A stretch of 64,000 bases of DNA, taken from the NCBI GenBank assembly GCA_030674155.1, contig CM060342.1, positions 10,795,328 through 10,859,327 on the forward strand, in the 5' to 3' direction. How positions within the stretch are numbered: the stretch's first letter is position 1; every line of letters starts with the position of its first letter. The notes under the pieces were generated by a model. The model ran no database searches. It was given only the letters and a program-made list of their open reading frames with translations, and was not told the DNA's origin. The translations under genes and the position numbers were made by a program. Positions 37,673 through 50,936 of the stretch are shown here, piece by piece. The stretch comes from Stramonita haemastoma. Lineage: Eukaryota > Mollusca > Gastropoda > Neogastropoda > Muricidae.

Positions 37673-40600
37673 TACACACACAAAGTGTACACACACACAC
37701 ACAAGTATACAACACACACACACACAAGTACACACACACATACAAGTACACATGCCGGTTACAGAAACAGATCCTAATTCCATTCAATTCAATCAATTAT
37801 CTCATAGATCAGTAAAGTGAAGCACAAAAAAAAAATGTATGGTCCAAATCAGTTTTTTTTTTCCCAAAACACAGTTAACTCATCCTAAAGTATTCTAGGA
37901 TATGGTGACTTATTCATAAGAGCCCCATTTCTGCAGGTTACGCAGTACTTCTGTTTATGAGGTGCACCACTGACATTTTGCAATAAGATCTTATTTCAAT
38001 GATACTTACGATGCAGTACTTTATGTAACACACATCCAAAATTAATGGCACCAAAAAGATCAAAATTAATTCTTAACTCTACTGATAGGCACAGACTTCT
38101 GACGCAGTTGTTTTCTTTTAAAATTATGTTGACCCCATTTGCTGACAAGTTTTGATGTGTGTGTGCGTGTGTATACATTGTATGTCAATATAGCATTAGT
38201 GTGAGATGAATCATGACATACACAGCAGTGATGCATTCAAGAGATTAACATTATTTCCACCTCCCCATAACCTTGTTTCAATGAATTTATTCTTTCCTTT
38301 GTGGTGCAACGTTTCCAAACAAGCCTGTGTTCAAAATCATGGAAGACATTTTCATGCAATTCTTTGACTATCCCTGACCAATTTTTTAAAAGATCTACTT
38401 GCTTCTTATCACAACGCTCCTTTCCTTCCCTCTCTGCATCTCCAATATTTGCAACTGTATTTGTTTCCCTATCAGAGTGGCTTTTTTCTTCAGAATTTTG
38501 CCAGGGACAACCCTCTTGTTGCCGTGGGTTCTTTTACGTGCACTAAATAATGATGTGTAACACACGGGACCTCAGTTTATCATCTCATCCGAAAGACTAG
38601 CACCCAGACCACCACTCATGGTCTAATGGATGGGGGAAAAGTTTTGGGCCCAAACGTCTTGCCTTTTCACCCCTTTCCCTGTCAGCCTACTCCTCCATTT
38701 TCTCTCCCCCTCTGCTTGTCTAAAGGCTGGCCACTCACCACAGACAGCAGGTTAGTGCCGAACGCCACCTCCACTCCTTTGAAGCCAAAGGCAAAAGCTC
38801 CCCCCACTGTCACCAGGAAGTTCACCACAGCAATGATCTGTCGGTTCAGGTTTTTGACTAATGAACAGAAACAACAGGATGAGTTTTGGCAGTATCTCAG
38901 CAAGGTGGTTTTGGCATTACAAAAGCATATCAAGCACTTTTCTATGAAGTGGAAAGGAGATGAGTACAAAAAGCAAACAAAAAAAGCAACAAAGAAACCT
39001 GCCATAACTTTCCAATTTTCAAGAACATTTCCAACTTTTTCAAACCTCTCTAGTACAGAAGCAATAGACTTTAATTCAGGGTTCGCGCTAGGATTTTTTA
39101 AAACCGGTACTGCGAGTTGCCATTTCAGAGACATCTTGACCAACTCCCCCCAAATCGGTCCCCAGAAAATAAAATCCGGTACGTACTGTGAACAAAACGA
39201 AACTATTCAGTGAGAGGGTGGGGGAGGGGGGGATTGTTGGGCAGCAAAACTAAATCTAAATTGAACGCGAATCTCTCAGACTTTGACTGCCGTGCTGATT
39301 GCTGCCACTCGCTTCTTGGGCATGAAGCCACGAAGGAAATGGGATTTTTTTCTAGCGCCTGTGCCACTGTCCATGTCAGTCTGTTGTTTTGCATGGCATC
39401 ATTCGTGTGACTTATATTCTTCTTTCTTGTTTCTATGCTTAGCGCTCATCTAGATCTTTGTTCAATTTAGATTTGGTTTTCGACTCTTCTCTCTGAAAGC
39501 AACGCGCAAATTCATAGTCATAGACCCTCGCTTTTCCTAAGAGCACGTCGTGTGCCGGTGGGAACGGATTACATTTACAAAACTGCATACACACGGGGAC
39601 TGGATGTGAAAAAGCACAGGAGTGCTTATTCCATTATCCTCGATAAAAAAGATTAAAAGAATGCAGAATAAATAAATCTTGGCCCCATTTACTCAATGTG
39701 AATGGAAGTCGCTGTCATGCCGAGAAGAGCGCGAAGCTCTATTCTTTCACAGTAAAGCTTGCTGTTCTGCGTGCTAGGCTAATAATGAGGCTGGCGCTAA
39801 AGATGTTCATCGGAAGGGGTGGAAAGGGGTAGGTGCGTAAGCACAGTACAGGCCCATGACAGACTGTCAGAAAACGTCACTTCAGACTTTTTTTTTAGAC
39901 GGAAATCTAATCGGTCACAGGCAAACAGAACCGGTACGCGATACCGGCTGCTTCGAAAATTTTCGGTATTTCCTGTTTACAATCGGTAAAATACCGACAA
40001 TTACCGGTTATCGCGAACCCTGTAATTTTGAGAGAAAATGCACACACAAACATACATTCATATTTTCTGTCCAAGCAGCAGCAGCAATAACAGCCATGAA
40101 ATATAAAATACATGAAACGATAAAACAAAAGTTGGAACCTTCTATTCCTTTCATAATTTTTCTTTTTGTTCTTATAAAAAATTTTTTTACTTGCCCTCGA
40201 GCCAAACACTTATTTCTTATTCTGATTGTTTAAAAATGTGCGCTCAATGATCTTGAGAAAACAAAGATACAGGTTATTTATTGAACAGTATTTACAGGCG
40301 AGCAGATATCAGAAGTAAATTTCACTTTCATTTAAATACTGCTACTTTGTTGCTATGGAATATTCCAGTACTATTTTTGGTCTTGTATGTTTTAGTTTAT
40401 TTACTTATATATTCTTTTATCTTGAAGCTAGTGGGATAAGCACTCTTGTGCTATGTGTTTACAGTTTTGAAAATTTTGTCATCCATTCCCACCAGCACAC
40501 AATGGCCTACTCTTCCAAAAAGCAGAACAAGTTATAACGTGTGTGAAAGACGTTCTGCATGCGTTCGCACACGGGACATTGGTTTATAGTCTCATCCAAA

Positions 40601-41281
40601 AGACTTTGGGGGGGGAATGGAGTTGGCACTGATTTAAATCCAGAGAAAAAACCTTGAACGAGATTCGAACGGGATCAACAGATCACGAGTGCATGACTCT
40701 GACCACCAGGCTATCCCATTCCCCCAAGCATCAACCATCAATGTACACCTCCATTCTCACATTTCTTCTGATCACTATCAGATTATCTCCAGTTGATCAA
40801 TAACGGATTATCTCTATTCTTTGATCAATACAAGATCATCTGTAGTTTACTTACTGTCTTCCTGAAAGCGTATTTCCTGTTTCACCTGAAAACAAAACAG
40901 TTCTCAAAATCAAAAATGGTATACAAAGAGGATTGGTGTTCTCTGTCTCTCTCTGTCTCTCTCTCTCTCCTTGTCTTTTATTCTTTTTTTTTAACCTTGT
41001 AGGCATTCAATCTGTCACTAATGAATGAATAAATCCATGATATATAAAGTGCGAAAAAACCTTTGCATTGTAAGATGTGATCACATTACTGGAACCCCCC
41101 CCCCAAAAAAAAAACAACAACAACCCAACAACAAAACAAACAAAAACAGAAACCCAAATGAAAACCCTCAAACAAACAAAAACATTTGAAAGGGTGGTGC
41201 AAAGGGGTGGATTCTGGGAAAAACAATATATGAAAACACATGAAGCATAAGCACACAAAGACATATCTATATCACACTCCC

Positions 41282-41327
<46 letters not shown>

Positions 41328-41412
41328 CACACACACACAGAGTCACACACACACACAGAGTCACACACACACACACAGAGTCACACACACACAGAGTCAC
41401 ACACACACAGAG

Positions 41413-41457
<45 letters not shown>

Positions 41458-42544
41458 CACACACACACACACAACAGAGTCACACACACACACACACACA
41501 GAGTCACACACACACACATCTTTTGGATGAGACAATATTAAACCCATCTTCCATGTGCAGCAAACTTTTAAGGTAGGTAAAGGTGTCCCATAACCTTGGT
41601 CGTAGGGGAGCAAGGCATCATAGACCTCAGCTACTCTAGGGGCCAGCATATTGAGGGTGGCGCCCATCTCCCCTCCCTCGCTGCTTTACCTTCCCTACCC
41701 TAAAGAGGGTAGGTACCCATTTACAGCTGGGTGAACTGGGGGGGACTGCACTGAAGCCAAGGCGCGCAAATGATCACCCATCCAACTGGTAACCACGCCT
41801 GACGCTGCTTAACTTTGACTTGGTGAAAGCGAGCGCTCTGAAAAGAACCAACTGCACCAAGACAGGTGTCCCTGGCAAAGTTCAGAAAAAATAAAACACA
41901 CCCTCACAGTCGCAGGGAAATAAATACACTTAAAGTATACAGACAGGATAAAATTGATTAAAAAAAAAGGAGGGAAAACAAAACAGAAAACTCCACAAAA
42001 AGGTGGCACTGTTCTTGTGGCAATCTGCTCTCTCATGGGAGAGGAGCCGTAACTGAGAGTGATACTATATTGTAATATATGAATTACAAAGATTACATAA
42101 TATTATATGCATTTTATATTCATGAGAGACAGACAGACAGAGACAGAGAGTGCCATGCAAACAAGTGTCCTTACCACAGGATCAACATTCTTCGTCATCC
42201 GTTTATATTCTCTTTCTTCTTCTGCTTTCTTCAGTTTTTGTATCCTCTCCTCCAGTTCAGGGTCCTAAGCCACCAGTGCAAAACAAACCACAATATTCCA
42301 TCCATTAGCACCATGTACATGAGGGATATCATTTTGTGACCCACCGTCCCTCCCCCCCCCCCCCCCCCCCCAAAGAAAGGCTTTAGAATGTCCACCATTC
42401 ATATTTTTTCAAAAACTTTTACATAAGTAAAGCAGATACTATTCTATATCTGTCATGCATGAACGTACACGCATTTTTCTCCAAAAACTTCTAGTAACTT
42501 CTACAAAAAAATAATAGTCTATACTCTTGTGTAATATCTCTCAT

Positions 42545-42603
<59 letters not shown>

Positions 42604-43170
42604 CGCGCGCGCGCACACACACACACACAACTTTCATAAAATAAATACTCTTGTTTCTCTTTCTCTGGTATGCACACATGCATGCAAGCACACACCCACC
42701 CCATCCCACCCACACACCCACACAGTTTCATCTCAATTGATCAGACATGGTGGTTAAAACTGATCCAAAATTGTTTTACAGTCAAGTCCATGTTTACAAA
42801 ACAACAACTTAAAATAGCATTACTTACAAAACCTAAAATTCTACAAATTATCTATATTTTTACACTGTTGCCATGGAAACCATCTATTACGGCCACCAAA
42901 ACAAAACTTGTAAGTTGTCTAAAACTGTCTGAGACACTGATTTAATTAACAGATCATATAATGATATATATAATGCACTTTTTAAAGTAAACCCAAGTTC
43001 TTTAAATTCATGTATGATCTATGGAAAAGTCTCCTCCTCTGCATGTACTGTGACACTTTAAGTTTAAACAAAAAGTTTGTTTTTTTTTTTTTTAAAACAT
43101 GACTTCGGGCTTGGCTGCCCCAAAACCTTACTTTCATATTCAACCTTAATAACTAACCATACAGGCTGAT

Positions 43171-43249
<79 letters not shown>

Positions 43250-43334
43250 TATATATACACACATATATATATATACACATATATATATATATACACACAT
43301 ATATATATATACACACACACATATATATATATAT

Positions 43335-43397
<63 letters not shown>

Positions 43398-43759
43398 CAC
43401 CATGCCTGCAATCTCATATCTTAAGCAACTTTTTGAACAACAAAATGTATGCTTACCCTTGGTGGAAATTTCACTCCAGGAAGCACAACACTGCTACCGC
43501 TCAACATCTCAAAAAGGTATATGTCTTGGCCTGTTTAGTGAGAAAAAAAAAAAAAGATGATAGCTGAAAATCAGTATTTAGTATAAATCAGAAATCCTGT
43601 CCTAAACCTTTCCTACAGCAGAAAACAATGGGTTCTTTTTTTCTTTTTCTACAGAGCCATGTAGTCATTATTACCAGATGTCAGTCTTATCACTGAATTG
43701 GGATAAGTGGTTTTTTTCCAAACCATCAGAAAATGATGCAGGTTTATAAGTATAAGCAT

Positions 43760-43792
<33 letters not shown>

Positions 43793-44538
43793 CACACACA
43801 CACACACACAATCATCTATCAATGGGGTTAGTACCTTTTACAACGGAATGCACTTTGCTCTCTTTAATTCCATTGCAAAATGCTGTTGCACAGTACACAT
43901 GCTGATGTATGATACTTTTTATACAATGTAGCAAAATCAGTTCACATGCAACTTCTCCTGGGGAAAAAAAATCATATGGGATAGATCTAGGCCACAGGAT
44001 TTATGCTGGGTCAACTTTCGCTTTCAAACAATTCCAGACTGCTTGAATATTAAGATGGTAGATTTAATACAAGCTTTCGGTTTAAGTTTAATTGAATCAG
44101 TACCTAAATCGGAAATTTCCACTGGGGCATAAATTAATAATTATATAATTTTATTATAACTACTGAACTACATTCAATCCATTCTTTGTCTTCTTGTTCG
44201 ATTTATTTAAATCTCACAACGTCCCCGCAACATGAGCTTGCTTCTAAGATAAAATGAAAATTACTGGATAATAACAGACAATAGGCTCACTGTTTTGATA
44301 ATTTTACACTCATGAAATGATCAGTGAAATAAGCATTAGCGGTACCTGCATCTTTCAGTGTTTGAAAGACATGCCGTATGAGGTGAAATGGAACTGGCGA
44401 TCCTTCTTTTTCTTTGGCGAACTGCTCAAGCTCTCTTTTTCTGTGACTGTCCTTTTCTAAAGGAAGGACTTCATTGATGTAAGACATCAATTTGTCTGTT
44501 AGCTCAACAGAAGGAACAGCTTTCTCTATACCTTCCAT
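37502..44538 (-). CDS. TMEM199: TMEM199 (Vma12-type V-ATPase assembly factor), 6 exons, 195 aa
   Basis: Exons 44346-44538, 43457-43530, 42175-42264, 40855-40885 (31-bp micro-exon), 38739-38857 and 37502-37582 join in phase without a break. The start ATG (44538) gives [10 protein letters not shown]; the frame is open upstream only through a TTG in a T-homopolymer. Landmarks are [39 protein letters not shown], a charged helix ending EYKRMTKNV, and two membrane spans (about 137-155 and 171-190). Length and order match animal TMEM199 (about 208 aa in human). The protein sits in ER/ERGIC membranes with CCDC115 and assembles the V-ATPase Vo sector, keeping Golgi pH and glycosylation normal. Divergent from SFSWAP. 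Confidence 0.92.
38400..38665 (-). mobile_element. Dispersed repeat family E (SINE), copy 3
   Basis: Runs into TMEM199 intron 5 near exon 5. Core cagtttatcatctcatccga and cgtgggttcttttacgtgca match 25690-25985. Confidence 0.75.
38739..38857 (-). CDS. TMEM199: TMEM199 exon 5: first membrane span
   Basis: Acceptor TTCATTAG|TCAAAA and donor TCTGTG|GTGAGT. It encodes [20 protein letters not shown] and [18 protein letters not shown]. Confidence 0.92.
39077..40022. mobile_element. hAT-like non-autonomous transposon (946 bp) in TMEM199 intron 4
   Basis: Ends CAGGGTTCGCG / CGCGAACCCTG, with TAATT on both sides (39072-39076, 40023-40027). Terminal CAGGG and a short duplication fit hAT-type elements, though 8 bp is usual. 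Inner text has repeated accggt motifs. No transposase is encoded. A SINE fragment is nested inside. Confidence 0.72.
39530..39660 (+). mobile_element. SINE-1 tail fragment nested in the hAT-like element
   Basis: gtgtgccggtgggaacggat through ccattatcctcgataaaaaa with an A-rich end. Confidence 0.82.
40380..40725 (-). mobile_element. SINE-1, near full length, in TMEM199 intron 4
   Basis: Tail gaagctagtgggataagcac, core gtctcatccaaaagactttg and head ccaccaggctatcccattcc at 40725. Confidence 0.86.
40855..40885 (-). CDS. TMEM199: TMEM199 exon 4 (micro-exon)
   Basis: 31 bp between GTTTTCAG and GTAAGT, encoding [10 protein letters not shown]. It is needed to keep phase between exons 3 and 5. Confidence 0.85.
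41285..41520. repeat. (AC)n with periodic AGAGTCAC interruptions
   Basis: AC tract in which cagagtcac recurs eight times or more, a higher-order repeat. Confidence 0.95.
41560..41860 (-). mobile_element. Dispersed repeat family C, copy 3 (longest)
   Basis: Reverse of 29595-29825: ggtgtcccataaccttggtc, gggtaggtacccatttacag and actgaagccaaggcgcgcaa. Confidence 0.78.
42549..42628. repeat. (AC)n microsatellite with CG-rich interruption
   Basis: AC run, GCTCGCGCGCGCG, then AC. Confidence 0.97.
43171..43394. repeat. (AT)n with regularly spaced ACACAC blocks
   Basis: AT runs of 12-16 bp alternate with tacacaca blocks six times, between longer pure AT runs. Confidence 0.97.
43765..43810. repeat. 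(AC)n microsatellite
   Basis: AC run in TMEM199 intron 1. Confidence 0.95.
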
Positions 44539-44631
44539 TTTCACATTTAGCGTAACTTGCACTTGCCTCCCTTGGGCCACAACGGATATGACGTACACTT
44601 TTCTCTTTTTTTTTTTTTTTAACAATTCAAG
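44539..44631. promoter_or_regulatory. Probable bidirectional promoter, TMEM199 / SFSWAP
   Basis: Only 93 bp separate the two start codons. It holds a CRE-like TGACGTAC (44589-44596), a T14 tract (about 44608-44621) and no TATA box. With so little room, transcription of one gene must start within or beyond the other's leader. The promoter role is inference. Confidence 0.65.
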
Positions 44632-44819
44632 ATGGCTGCGACTTTGTTATGGGACGACGAAACTACATCTGGACAAAAACCATCAGAGAACTCTCTAGAG
44701 GATTTATTTGTGTTTGGCTACGCATGTAAATTGTTTAGAGATGACGAGAAAGCAAAATTTATCGACGAAGGCAGACATCTTATTCCATGGATGGGAGATG
44801 AAAGACTCATGATAGACAG
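44632..44819 (+). CDS. SFSWAP: SFSWAP exon 1
   Basis: MAATLLWDDETTSGQKPSEN start. Donor GACAG|GTCGGT splits an Arg codon. If the intron is retained, the frame stays open to a stop at 45000. Confidence 0.92.
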
Positions 44820-47205
44820 GTCGGTTTCCTCTCGTCTCGCACCTTGCTTGGAGTGGCTTAGCCACCTCGGAATCACTCGATCGCGCAAACTGCACATCGC
44901 GTCGGCCACTAATCCTTCTTTATTTCAGGCATGTATTTGTTTTATGTCGTTATTGAAGAATAATTTGCCTGTAAATATTGCCCTTGGACCGCATGCTTGA
45001 ACCCAAAGCATGTTGGAGTGGGGAGGAAGTTGCCAAGTGCCATCTGCCATGTGGTTTTTGGTTACGCTTGGAAAATCATCCAGCAAAATCTACCAAAACC
45101 CCAACATCGTGATTTACATGAAAAATGTAGATATTTGTCAGCAAGGGCTACCCAGCATTTTCAACACAGTGCAAGCCAACTGACAAAGGGTGGAGATAAC
45201 ATATCATCAAAAGGAAATGGATGTCGACAGTTTTGTTGACAAACATCTACCCAGTAACTAAGAGGATCAGCAGCTCAGCACAGTACCAGAGAGGGGAAGA
45301 TGATAGAACAGTGCTGTATCAGGAAGCTATGTGGTCTTGTAGCTCCACAGTTTTGTGGAGGTTGGTGGTGTTTTGAATGATTTCATTGCAGGTTGTGGCA
45401 CATAGCAGGGAGCCAGCAAAGCCGTCAACGATTGGTATGACATAATACTACAAAGGGTTCTCATTTTCAATCTTTGTGTTTGTCTTTTGCCATACATGTA
45501 ATATATCAAAATGTTTATTTTAGATTTTTTCCTTCGGAACAAAATTATCGCACTTTAGTGCACATTTTTGACCGATTAATGTCTTTAACTTTAAGTACTT
45601 CTGATATTTTGTATAGTAAAGTCCTAAGCATGATTTAAACTAAAATCATTGTTTATGTGCGTGTGTCATCCACACTTACAAACTGTTTGTCTCAGTTTAT
45701 CAAAGATAGTGAAAGTTTCAAGAACAAAGTTTATTTTTTCTTTACCACAGCTTTATATCATTTTTTAAAAAAATCTATTCATTAAAATTAGTTCATTTCT
45801 CACATAATAGGAAGCAAAATCATTCTTCGTGACATATTTTATTGGTCTGTGGTCAACATGAATATGGGTATGGTACTTTTTTTGTTTGTTTACTTTGTCA
45901 TTTTGTAAACTGTATCACTGTGTGCTGAATTTTGTTTTTCAAAGGAATTGCAAAAATTTACTTCGAAACATAAGAATTTGCTACAACAACAAAAACTAAC
46001 TGAACCTGAAAAAAACTGTTCCATACTTGATTTAGTGTGTCATGAAGATGTTCAGTTTTTAAGTTTTCGAATTGAAATATATTCTTTTACTGAAGTAATC
46101 TAATTTTCATTGTTTCAGTTATCATTGATCTTTACATCTTTGCAGTCCAACTTGCTTTAGTAGAAGAATTAGACAGCTTTTGCATAGTCATGTTCGTATT
46201 ATTCCCCACGACCCTGTTACTGTTTATGAAATTTGTGTGAGTGTGTAGCCTTGCGTAAGAAGGGTGTTGACACATGGGTTTTTGTGTGTGTGGCGTAGAT
46301 ACGACGGGCGCGGGCACCTGTATGACCTGACGCGGTACGATGCTGACCTGGTGAAGGGCATGCCGGTGGAGCAGACGGAGGAGGAGAAGGTGGTGGAGGC
46401 TGCCTGTGACGAGGAGCGCTACCTGGAGCTGACCACAGACGTGCAGGAGAAAGCCTTGTATGAAGGTCAGTAGACCTGGCCTCTAGACAAACATTACTCA
46501 TTTTGACATACAGTCCCAATTTATGCTAAGTTGATTTTGGGGAGAGGTAGGGAGGTCTGTATAGTAGTTTGCACATTACGTTTTCATTTTGTGTTTAAAT
46601 TTTATTTCATTTTGTTCTGATAAATTTGATCAAATAGACCACTTTCCGGTTTCCTCCTGCCTATACCTATTTTACTTTTCCATACATGTAAGCAGTGTTG
46701 ATTCTAGGGTGCGCCCTTGCGGGATTCCCGCATTTTTTTCAACTTTGCCGCAAAATAATGTGACCAGTGCGCCCTAACGGACGCAAAATAACTGTGGATA
46801 GCGCATATTTGAACAAACAGTGCGCCCCCGCAACTGCCGTTTGTATAGTTTCAAAATAGCGCTACATGTGTTGGTCATTACGTTGATACCCCAGGGACAG
46901 CAGGATGCACTGATTAGCGCCTACAGTCGTCACAACCATCACAAAGCGGCTGGTCTGACGTCATTACCCTACTCATTTACGTCATTACGTCATTTTTCAA
47001 AGGAGCCGTGACTCCTGAAACAAGTGACGTCCTTGTGCTAGAGATCGTTAGTGGTGTTAGTGGAAGGAGCGGTGACCCAGCAGGGTTCAAAGCTAATAGA
47101 CCTACGAGTTTTCTAGGCGGTTTTTCAGATCTGGCTAGACAAGTAGCCCATGCTTGGCAACAATAATGATGGCATAGGGTAGACTATCGGCTGGATATAA
47201 AAAAT

Positions 47206-47282
<77 letters not shown>

Positions 47283-47537
47283 GGGAGGAAAAAGACTGAT
47301 ATTGGATTTCACCTCTTTTCTCATCTAGATCTAAATCTCTCTTTAACAGAAAATTCTCTCTCTCTCTCCCCCCCCCCCTCTCTCTCTCTCTCTCTCCCCC
47401 TCCCTCCCTCCCTCATGGGGAGGGGGGAGGGGCAAGACTGATATTTGCTGTCATCTCTCTTCTCATCTAGATCTACATCTCTCTCTAACTCTGAAAATGG
47501 AAATACAAAATTGACTTTGACCCCCCCCCCCCCCCTC

Positions 47538-47627
<90 letters not shown>

Positions 47628-48390
47628 CACATCTGAATGTACCACAATCTTCCCCACCTTTTCTCCACCCCCCCCCCCCAAACTCTCTCTCTATCTTTCC
47701 TGTGTAAGAAAATCATTTTACAGACCAGCTGCAATACATAAGGTGTATATTAAATACTGTCTGCCTACATAACATCTTGTTTGTTTTGTTTCTCGTTCTT
47801 GAAAAATAGCAGAAATCAGAGTACTAACGGTATTATGAGCAAAATATACTACTTACTGCTTGTCCCCTTTTTTATGAAGAGAAAAGGGGGGAGGGGGCAA
47901 ATGCCCCTTTTTTTCATTTCAGGGGGCCCATGGGCCCCCTTTTTTGAAATCCTAGAATCAACACTGTGTAAGTATGGCTGTAAAGAAGAGAAAAGCCCAT
48001 TTAAATTTGTTTTTGTAAAAGTGAGTTAATGTTGTTTCAAAGGTATTTAGACTGAAACACTTTTCTTGACTGTCACATCCATAATTTACATTGTGTTGAA
48101 TTACTTGAAATCTAGTGTCGTGTTTGTTATGTTGAATTTGTCGTTTAGGGGGCAATCCCGGATTTTTTCCTTAATTCGAAGTTTCACACTGTGACTATAT
48201 ATGTATGCGTGTTTCTGTGTGGGTGTGCAGAGGAGGAATGGAAGCGGTACTATGAGTCACTACATGAAGGCACTTACAATGCGGTTGGCTTCAGCTATGA
48301 TGCGTCAAAAGGTGCCTCTATGCAGCCACAGGGTGAGTATTGAAAGAGACACAGACAGACAGACAAGTAGACCGACAGGCAGGCGGACAG

Positions 48391-48444
<54 letters not shown>

Positions 48445-50264
48445 ATGCCATGTGAAGTCAGAAAAAGGCCTATCAAGCCTTCAGATTTATATCAGAATAG
48501 TGGTTGGAAGCTGGTTATAAAATTAAACAAAACACAAAAAATGCAACTTGTGTTCATTTCATTCTCTTGTTGTTTTTTGGGTTAAAAAAAAAAGTTTTTA
48601 AGTGAAAATTCCCTTCTGCTGTCACCTGCCTTTTACAAGTCGTTAAATTTTTGCTGTCCTCGCTTTTTTTAAAGTGTATGATACAACTGTACAAAGACTG
48701 CTAAACTGACACCAGTTGCCATGGCACAGTGGTTAGCACTTTCGATTTCGGACTGCAAGGTCTCGGGTTCAAATCCCATAAGATTCTTTGGGATTTTTCA
48801 GACTCTGGCTGGCTCCTACCCAGAGCAAGTGTGCTGTGGGCTCAGTGGGATGACAGGGACCTCACAGTTGAGCTTTATACACATTATGGGTATGAGTTTG
48901 AGAGTGTTGCTCAAATTACCAGACCAACACTGCAGTTGTCTGTATCTCTCAGGGCCCAGTTGATGCCAGGATATATGTTATTTAAAAAATTTTTTTTTTT
49001 TTAAATTTTATTTCAAGGATAGTGGAATAAGCACTCGTGTGCTTTTTTTTACATTAAGACCCTGTGTGTTTGCAGTTTTTGTAAATGTTGTCATCTGTTC
49101 CCACCAGCACACAATGGCCTCTCTTATGAAAAGCAGAACAGGATTTAACCCTTTGCTTGGCACAGCAAAATCATTTGTCACCTTCCTGCCGGGCAGAGAA
49201 AATGGAGGTGGATGGCTTGTGAGTGGGTGTATGTATTTAACATGCAATAACTCTACAATGGTCAGGTGGATTTTGATGAAATAAAAACAGCAAGATGCAG
49301 AAATGAATAAAGAAATTGTACCCAATTTTTGTCATTATTTTTATTTTCTTTTAGAATTATAATGCATAAACACACAAAGTCACTGATTGGTTTGTGTGTG
49401 TTACAGTTAGCGTTGCAATAACTTTAGAATGCGTGCATGGATTTTGATTAAATAAAAACTAAAACATTAAGAAACAATTATAGAAAAGATATTTTCAACC
49501 TACTGTTGGTTTTTTAGTTTTTTTGATAAATGGTGCACGAACACATCGAACATTCCGACGATCGCCATTTTTGTTTACCGATGATCGCGATCAGCTTAAC
49601 GTTTAAGTTTGAGCCGCTACCGTATCAAAATCCCGAATAGCAACCAAATAACAAAATATATCAAGTTCTGAACCATTGCCGAACTTGAAATCCACGATAA
49701 TTTCCCCAAATCTAAGAGTAGAATTCAAAACGCGTATCGGCCGTGTTAGATTTGACGATCGATTTTCGTCTCGAACTTCGCTGTAGTCAAAGTCGTCTCT
49801 CTCACTTCAGTCAACAAACTCAGAAGTGCACACACTACTTGGATCAATTACATCGATATTTGAGCCTAGATACACATCTCACAGCGTCATATTTTCGGCA
49901 TGGAAGCTGTAAAAACGATCGTAAATGTCGGGTTCGAAGATAGCATCCATCTTGGAAAAATTAGCGATTTTTTTCCTCCAAAACTTGCAACAAACTCACT
50001 CCAATCGCCGCCATTTGTAATAAACATGCGGAAGTCTCGCGGGCAGTCTCATGGCTTCTATATTCATGAGATTTGAAGCGAGATTGGCAGGAATTTCGAA
50101 TGTATGATCGCTCTGAAGTGACGGTCATGTCGCCGGGCGCTTTGGGGCGTTGTGCCCAAGGACAGGGTCGGGCGCTTTGGGGCGTTGTGCCAAGCAAAGG
50201 GTTAATGTGTCCAGACTGTCTTCAGACATCGAGTTAATTAATTTAGAATTTTCCATTTCCACCT

Positions 50265-50347
<83 letters not shown>

Positions 50348-50614
50348 CCTCAAATACCGATTACTAGATACCACCAGTAAGAAAGGGTTGTAAAATTTCA
50401 AAACTGGGCAATGAATTCTGATTGGGGATTTTGTGTGTGTCTTTTTCTACCCAGGAGAAGAAGCGCCCAAAGAGGAAGAAGAGGAGGAGGAGGAGGTGTT
50501 TGTGCCGCCATCTCCACTGATGGTTCCAGAGAACATGTTGGTGGTGAGTGATCACTCTTTGCTGTTGTGCTTAGGCCATTTTCAGTGAACTTATCCATGG
50601 AGGATCACATAAGT

Positions 50615-50677
<63 letters not shown>

Positions 50678-50873
50678 TGTGCGTGTGAGCATGTGTTGTG
50701 TGTGAGAATGTGTGTGGTTTGTGTGTGTGTGCCTGCGTGTATGAGTAGTATTGTATGCCACTGTCAGTTATTTCAAATTTCTCTCCTTGAAATTCAGTCT
50801 TCTTACCTTTGTGAGAGCATGTTCTGGCAAAAGTAGTGCCACCCACATTTAAAAAAAAAAATAGCTTCCTGTC

Positions 50874-50936
<63 letters not shown>

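Noticed and set aside
47321..47734. 137-codon Arg/Glu-rich ORF
   Set aside because: Translation of a (CT)n tract inside the hAT-like element.
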